A program made the position numbers and the translations under genes. From the NCBI RefSeq assembly GCF_005405925.1, contig NZ_BJHV01000001.1, positions 1,984,001-2,048,000 of the forward strand: DNA of 64,000 nt. Direction: 5' to 3'. Shown here piece by piece: positions 59,925 through 64,000 of the stretch (the first letter of the stretch is position 1; the number at the start of each line of letters is the position of its first letter). The stretch is from Streptomyces antimycoticus (lineage in GTDB: Bacteria > Actinomycetota > Actinomycetes > Streptomycetales > Streptomycetaceae). The notes below the pieces were generated by a model, which did not search any database, was not told where the DNA came from, and saw nothing but the letters and a program-made list of their open reading frames with translations.

Positions 59925-60896
59925 ATGTTCAGGATCACCTCACGTACGACGGCGGAGGCCAAGCCCCGCCGCCGACGACGCGCCCTGGCCTTCGTGGCCG
60001 CCCTGTCGCTTCCGCTGACCGGACTGCTGGCTCTCACCGTGTCCTCCCACACCGCCGCCGCGGGCGAACCCACCGCCGCGGCCGAGTGGACCACCGTCTT
60101 CCAGGACGACTTCGACGGGGCGGCCGGCACCGGCCTGAACAGAGGCGACTGGCTGTACGACATCGGCACCGGATACCCGGGCGGCGCCCCGAACTGGGGC
60201 ACCGGTGAGGTCGAGTCGGTCACGGACTCCACCGAGAACGTCTACCACGACGGCGAGGGTCACATGGTGATCAAGCCGATCCGCGACGGTTCCGGGAAGT
60301 GGACCTCCGGCCGGGTGGAGACCCAGCGCACCGACTTCGAGGCCCCGGCCGGTGGGCAGTTGGAGATCAGTGCCTCGCTCAAGCAGCCCAACCCCGAGAA
60401 GGCCCTCGGCATTTGGCCCGCCTTCTGGGCCATGGGCGCCGACGCCCGTCCGACCGGAGCCACCAACTGGCCGAGCATCGGCGAGCTGGACATCATGGAG
60501 GACGTCAACGGGCTGAGCAAGCACTCGAACACCTTCCACTGCGGGGAGTGGGCCGGTGAGTGCCACGACCCGGACGGGATCACCAGCGACCTGCTGCCGT
60601 GCGACGGCTGCCAGACCGACTACCACACGTACTCCGTGATCGTGGATCGCACCGACACCTCCGCCGAGCAACTGCGCTTCTACCGCGACGGCAAGGAAAC
60701 CTTCACGGTGAAGCAGAACCAGGTGTCCGCCGAGACCTGGAAGAAGGCGGTCGACCACGGGTTCTTCGCCATCTTCAATGTCGCGGTCGGCGGCTCCTAC
60801 CCGAACAAGGTCTGCGGCTGCACCTCGCCGGCGGCGGACACCACCTCCGGTGAGGGAATGAGCGTGGACTGGTTCTCCGTCAAGGTGAGCCAGTAG
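59925..60896 (+). CDS. Secreted GH16 beta-glucanase
   Basis: A 323-aa exported enzyme: basic Arg-run start (residues 15-19) and hydrophobic core to about residue 46, suggesting Tat or Sec export. A single GH16 domain follows. The catalytic motif is GELDIMEDVNG with nucleophile E187, D189 and acid/base E192. GIWPAFWAMGAD forms the preceding substrate-cleft strand. No binding module is present. A CebR-like operator upstream suggests induction by cello-oligosaccharides, and the closest function is beta-1,3- or mixed-linkage glucanase. A strong bidirectional terminator follows. Confidence 0.92.
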   Translation: MFRITSRTTAEAKPRRRRRALAFVAALSLPLTGLLALTVSSHTAAAGEPTAAAEWTTVFQDDFDGAAGTGLNRGDWLYDIGTGYPGGAPNWGTGEVESVTDSTENVYHDGEGHMVIKPIRDGSGKWTSGRVETQRTDFEAPAGGQLEISASLKQPNPEKALGIWPAFWAMGADARPTGATNWPSIGELDIMEDVNGLSKHSNTFHCGEWAGECHDPDGITSDLLPCDGCQTDYHTYSVIVDRTDTSAEQLRFYRDGKETFTVKQNQVSAETWKKAVDHGFFAIFNVAVGGSYPNKVCGCTSPAADTTSGEGMSVDWFSVKVSQ

Positions 60897-60915
60897 CGAC
60901 GACACGGCTTCCCGT

Positions 60916-60958
60916 ACGTCGGGCTCCACGATCCGGTTGTGGTCGTGGAGCCCGACGT
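60916..60958. terminator. Bidirectional terminator between GH16 and rpiB
   Basis: ACGTCGGGCTCCACGA (60916-60931) and TCGTGGAGCCCGACGT (60943-60958) form a perfect 16-bp stem with an 11-base loop between convergent genes. Confidence 0.88.
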
Positions 60959-60970
60959 TGTCGGTCTGCC

Positions 60971-61435
60971 CTAGCCCTCGTAGCTCCGGATCGCGGCGAC
61001 CTTCTCCGCCGACGGGGAGGTCTCGTCGAAGCTCTGCGCCAGCCAGTCGTCGGTGAGCGAACGGGCAAGCTCCAGGCCGATGACGCGCTGGCCGAAGCAG
61101 AGCACCTGGGCGTTGTTGCTGAGGACCGAGCGGCGCACGGAATAGCTGTCGTGGGCGGTGACCGCGCGGATGCCGGGGACCTTGTTGGCGCTGATGGCCA
61201 CGCCGAGGCCGGTGCCACACACCAGGAGGGCGCGGTCGGCGGTGCCCTCCGCGACGCGGCGGGCCGCTTCCACCGCGACATGCGGGTAGGCGGTGTGTTC
61301 GTCGCTGCCCACGCCGACGTCGATGACCTCGGCGACCCGGGGGTCGGCCAGCAGATCCCGCTTGAGGGCTTCCTTGTAGTCGTATCCGGCGTCGTCACAG
61401 CCGACGACGATCCGGAAGGCGTTCGCGGTGGTCAT
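60971..61435 (-). CDS. rpiB: RpiB/LacAB-family sugar-phosphate isomerase
   Basis: A 154-aa protein with the family marks [15 protein letters not shown] (substrate phosphate/ring Asp), [16 protein letters not shown] with catalytic C73, and [11 protein letters not shown]. Ordinary RpiB converts ribose-5-phosphate and ribulose-5-phosphate. In mycobacterial tetritol pathways similar proteins isomerise erythrulose phosphates, and the neighbouring DAK kinase and FGGY kinase make such a role plausible here. It overlaps the DAK gene by four bases as the last visible gene of the operon. Confidence 0.9.
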   Translation of the reverse strand: MTTANAFRIVVGCDDAGYDYKEALKRDLLADPRVAEVIDVGVGSDEHTAYPHVAVEAARRVAEGTADRALLVCGTGLGVAISANKVPGIRAVTAHDSYSVRRSVLSNNAQVLCFGQRVIGLELARSLTDDWLAQSFDETSPSAEKVAAIRSYEG

Positions 61436-63177
61436 ACGGGATCGCTTCCTGTCGTCGTGTGGAGGGTGGCCACCGCGGTCAGCACGGCGGCGAGTGAGGT
61501 GGCCCCGGGGTCGGGGGTGCCCACGCTGCGGTCGGCCAGGGGGCGGGCGCGGCCCAGGCGGGGGCGCAGCCCTGCGGTGTCCTCGGCGGCCGTACGGGCT
61601 TCTGCCACGGCGGACGCGTACGCCTCGGCCACCGGGTCTTCGGTCCGCAGCCGCGTCGCGAAGGCGGTGGCGAACGGCGCGAGAGCGTCGACCAGGGTCT
61701 TGTCACCCACCTCGGCCCCGCCGAGCGAGGTGACGGCGGTGAGCGCGGCCGTGGCGGCGGACGCCAGCTCCTCGCGCCCCGGCGCCCGGTCGGCCGGCAG
61801 CGCGGCGCCGAGGGCGCGCAGCGCCACGCCCCACAGCGCACCCGAGGTGCCCCCGGCCTCCGCCGCCCAGGCATCACCGGCGGCGGCCAGCACCGCCGCA
61901 GGGGCGAGCCGATCGGCGTGCGCCTTTTCGGCGGCCGCCAGTGCCGCGTCGACGCCCTTGCACATGCCACGGCCGTGATCGCCGTCGCCCGCCACCGCGT
62001 CCAGCCTGCCCAGGGCCTCCGCGTCCCGGTGCAGTACGTCGCGGGCGGCGCGCAGTGCGTCGACGGCCAGCTCCGCGACCTCGACGGCCGCGCCGGACGC
62101 CGTGGCGGCGGACCGCTCCGTTCGGCGCGGGGCGGCGGCGGGCCGTTCGGCGGCGGCGTCCACCAGGGGTTCCCGCGGTGTCCCCCGGCGGAAGGCCGGG
62201 GTGTCGGCCGGTGCGCGCCACAGGCGTTCCAGCTCGTCGTCCAGCCAGCTCAGGGTCAGGGAACAACCGGCCATGTCGAGACTGGTGACGAGTTCGCCGA
62301 CCTCGGGGCGTACGGGCGTGAGCCCCGCCTCGTCCAGCAGCCGGGCCACGGCGCCCCACAGCACGTACAGCTCCTCGTACTTCGTGGCGCCGAGGCCGTT
62401 GAGGACGACCGCGACACGGCCCTCGCCGTCCGTGTCCGCGGGCCGGTCCGCCAGCAGCCCGGTCACCAGGGCGCGGGCCAGGTCCTCGGCGGTGCCCAGG
62501 GTGTCCTCGCTGACCCCCGGTTCGCCGTGGATGCCGAGGCCGAGGCCCAGGCGGCCCTCGGGAACGGTGAACAGGGGCGCGTCGGAGCCCGGCAGGGTGC
62601 AGCCGTCGAAGGCCACTCCGAGCGTGCGGGTACGGGCGTTGGTGTGCTCGGCCACGCGGACGACCTCGTCCAGCGGGGCACCTTCCTCGGCAGCCGCCGA
62701 CGCGGTCTTGAAGACGACGAAGCCGCCCGCGATGCCCCGCCGCCGCGCCGTCTGGTCGGCGGGGGCGGAGGCGATGTCATCGGTGACGGCGAAGCAGCGG
62801 GCGGGAGTGCCGTCGTCCGCCAACTGCCGTGCCGCGAGGCCGAAGTTCATCACGTCCCCGGCGTAGTTGCCGAACAGGAAGAGGACACCGCCGCCCGCCT
62901 CCGCCGCCTCGGCGACCGAGCGGGCGCGGGCGGCCGACGGCGAGGTGAACACATCGCCGATGACCGAGCCGTCGGCGAATCCGGGGCCGACGACACCGCA
63001 GAAGGCGGGATAGTGGCCGGAGCCGCCACCGGTGAGGACGGCCACCTTCCCCGTACGGGTGGGGCGGGCGCGCACCACACCGCCGGGCACGGCCCGTACG
63101 TGTTCCGGATGGGCGGCGGCGAACCCGGTGATCATGTCGTCGGTGAACCGGGCGGGGTCGTTGAAGAGCCTGGTCAT
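61432..63177 (-). CDS. Dihydroxyacetone kinase-family protein (DhaK-DhaL fusion)
   Basis: A 581-aa two-domain kinase. The DhaK part (1-330) has [19 protein letters not shown] and the substrate-binding His H217 in [10 protein letters not shown]. The DhaL part (about 370-570) has the ADP/metal motif [14 protein letters not shown] and ends [16 protein letters not shown]. It phosphorylates dihydroxyacetone or another short ketose with ATP. The HYPAF variant (rather than HEPAH) recalls the L/D-erythrulose kinases LerK/DerK of Mycobacterium, and fits the RpiB neighbour. Overlaps both flanking genes by four bases. Confidence 0.88.
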   Translation of the reverse strand: MTRLFNDPARFTDDMITGFAAAHPEHVRAVPGGVVRARPTRTGKVAVLTGGGSGHYPAFCGVVGPGFADGSVIGDVFTSPSAARARSVAEAAEAGGGVLFLFGNYAGDVMNFGLAARQLADDGTPARCFAVTDDIASAPADQTARRRGIAGGFVVFKTASAAAEEGAPLDEVVRVAEHTNARTRTLGVAFDGCTLPGSDAPLFTVPEGRLGLGLGIHGEPGVSEDTLGTAEDLARALVTGLLADRPADTDGEGRVAVVLNGLGATKYEELYVLWGAVARLLDEAGLTPVRPEVGELVTSLDMAGCSLTLSWLDDELERLWRAPADTPAFRRGTPREPLVDAAAERPAAAPRRTERSAATASGAAVEVAELAVDALRAARDVLHRDAEALGRLDAVAGDGDHGRGMCKGVDAALAAAEKAHADRLAPAAVLAAAGDAWAAEAGGTSGALWGVALRALGAALPADRAPGREELASAATAALTAVTSLGGAEVGDKTLVDALAPFATAFATRLRTEDPVAEAYASAVAEARTAAEDTAGLRPRLGRARPLADRSVGTPDPGATSLAAVLTAVATLHTTTGSDPV

Positions 63178-64000
63178 CGGGTGCTCCAGCCTTCGCGTGC
63201 GATATCGAGGGCGTGGCGGTAGGCGGCGTAGCCCTCGGCGTAGTGGTCGATCAGCCCGCGCTCGGCGGCCACGGTACGGAGGCGGGCGCGCCAGGCGCCG
63301 GGGTCGACCGGCGTGCCCAGGGAGCGCCAGGCGACGTGGGCCGCACCGCGGATGCCCACGGCGTCGTCGCAGACCTCCAGGTCACCCCCGAGGACACCGG
63401 CGAAGATGCGCGCCCACTCCCCGGAGCGCGCGCCACCGCCGCAGGCGGTGACGGTGCGGGTGACGCCGAGGGTTTCCATGCAGTGCCGCGCCGAGTAGGC
63501 GACGGCCTCGCACAGCGCCCGTACCAGGTCGGCGCGGCCGGCCAGCGGGGACAGGCCGTCGAAGCGGCCACGGGCCCGCGGGTCGACGAAGGGTGCGCGC
63601 TCGCCGCTGGCGGACAGGAACGGCAGCGCGGTGACGCCCGAGGCGCCGGGCGGGGACTGGACGAGCAGCGCGTCCAGCGCCTCGATCTTCACATCGAGCA
63701 GTTTCAGCAGCCAGTCCAGACCCGCGGTGCCGATCATGGCGGGCATGACCCGCAGATAGCGGCCCTCGTACGGGGTCGCCAGCAGCATCCCGGCAGGGTC
63801 CTCGGCGATGGCCGGGCGCGGCTCGGTGTCGAGGACCTGGGCGGCGAGGGTGGTGCCGATGATCAGGTTGCCCTCGCCCGGTTCGGCCACTCCCGAGCCG
63901 AAGGCGCAGGCCGGGATGTCGAACGGGCCGGCGGAGACCGGCAGCCCCGCGGGCAGGCCCAGCCGACGGGCGGCGTCGGGCAGCAGCCGGTGCAGGGTGC
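63174..64000 (-). CDS. FGGY-family carbohydrate kinase (partial, 5' end outside)
   Basis: Only the C-terminal 275 codons are in the window; the frame stays open to base 64000. The visible part is the FGGY_C domain: LPVSAGPFDIPACAFGSG, then GNLIIGTTLAAQVLD, LPFLSASGERAPFVDPRARG and the ADP-binding CGGGARSGEWARIFAGVLG. Members phosphorylate glycerol, xylulose, erythritol and other polyols or ketoses; subtype cannot be read without the N-terminal half. It is the upstream gene of the RpiB/DAK operon, with a four-base overlap. Confidence 0.88.
   Translation of the reverse strand, partial: TLHRLLPDAARRLGLPAGLPVSAGPFDIPACAFGSGVAEPGEGNLIIGTTLAAQVLDTEPRPAIAEDPAGMLLATPYEGRYLRVMPAMIGTAGLDWLLKLLDVKIEALDALLVQSPPGASGVTALPFLSASGERAPFVDPRARGRFDGLSPLAGRADLVRALCEAVAYSARHCMETLGVTRTVTACGGGARSGEWARIFAGVLGGDLEVCDDAVGIRGAAHVAWRSLGTPVDPGAWRARLRTVAAERGLIDHYAEGYAAYRHALDIAREGWSTR

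Noticed and set aside
1..64000. tRNA, rRNA, CRISPR arrays, insertion sequences, attachment sites
   Set aside because: I looked for tRNA-like cloverleaf ends, regularly spaced repeats and transposase or integrase motifs and found none I could support.

Overview
The window is chromosomal DNA of a Streptomyces or close relative. Codon third positions are almost all G or C, starts are often GTG or TTG, and the content is typical of the genus: many secreted polysaccharide hydrolases, TetR/GntR/AraC regulators with autoregulated neighbours, a SigB-type sigma factor next to a DUF5133 gene, and an actinobacterial sarcosine oxidase operon. No rRNA, tRNA, CRISPR array, integrase or intact transposase was seen.

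Layout. 1-2.0 kb: the end of a WD40 gene, a small coiled-coil/WD40 protein, and a secreted GH18 chitinase behind a DasR-type (dre) promoter. 2.0-5.2 kb: a kinase-like phosphotransferase, an unknown protein, a SigB/F/G-family sigma factor and a DUF5133 protein. 5.3-11.6 kb: a TetR/SDR pair, then a module of TetR, amidase with AtzG-like partner, MFS exporter and MBL-fold hydrolase, with one operator sequence present twice. 11.6-18.9 kb: glyA-soxB-soxD-soxA-soxG (soxG frameshifted) with a divergent GntR. 19.0-19.9 kb: remnants of a TetR/MMPL pair. 20.1-24.3 kb: chitinase, GH55-like beta-helix enzyme and a frameshifted GH88 gene. 24.4-34.0 kb: TetR/NAD-epimerase pair, PucR remnant, propionyl-CoA-type synthetase, alpha/beta hydrolase, SDR, AraC, an orphan beta-propeller protein and a TMEM175-type channel. 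34.1-40.9 kb: a GntR gene convergent with a ribose-type ABC operon that also encodes an acid-sugar enolase-superfamily enzyme. 41.0-43.7 kb: a GH16 gene and a GH18 gene in one operon, carrying nearly identical CBM13 domains. 44-51.4 kb: serine hydrolase, FHA-FHA-ABC exporter, two truncated genes, an I36 inhibitor, an aminotransferase and a methyltransferase. 51.5-57.6 kb: a four-gene membrane/secreted operon divergent from a NarL-type two-component system. 57.6-64 kb: two more remnants, an F420-type reductase, a cupin, a GH16 glucanase, and an RpiB/DAK/FGGY polyol-kinase operon running off the right edge.

How it fits together. Six glycoside hydrolases (three GH18, two GH16, one GH55-like) plus the broken GH88 suggest saprophytic use of chitin and beta-glucans. 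Three of their promoters share a dre-like TGGN4ACC element beside the -35 box, and the 59.9-kb GH16 has a CebR-like operator, so regulation by N-acetylglucosamine and cello-oligosaccharides is plausible. The sox/glyA operon would demethylate sarcosine and pass C1 units to folate and glycine to serine. The ABC/enolase operon and the RpiB/DAK/FGGY operon are sugar-acid and polyol pathways.

The least familiar system is 51.5-57.6 kb. It contains a polytopic membrane protein with a duplicated D-x3-H-x(12,13)-H motif, a two-TM protein with extracytoplasmic domains on both sides and a His/Met-rich segment, and two small exported partners, probably controlled by the adjacent kinase/regulator. The motif and topology recall copper-binding subunits of particulate methane monooxygenase, but homology is not shown.

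A second theme is decay. At three places two genes pointing away from each other have both lost their 5' ends at one junction. Several reading frames are also broken by one- or two-base losses, mostly in homopolymers, which may be either real mutations or assembly errors.
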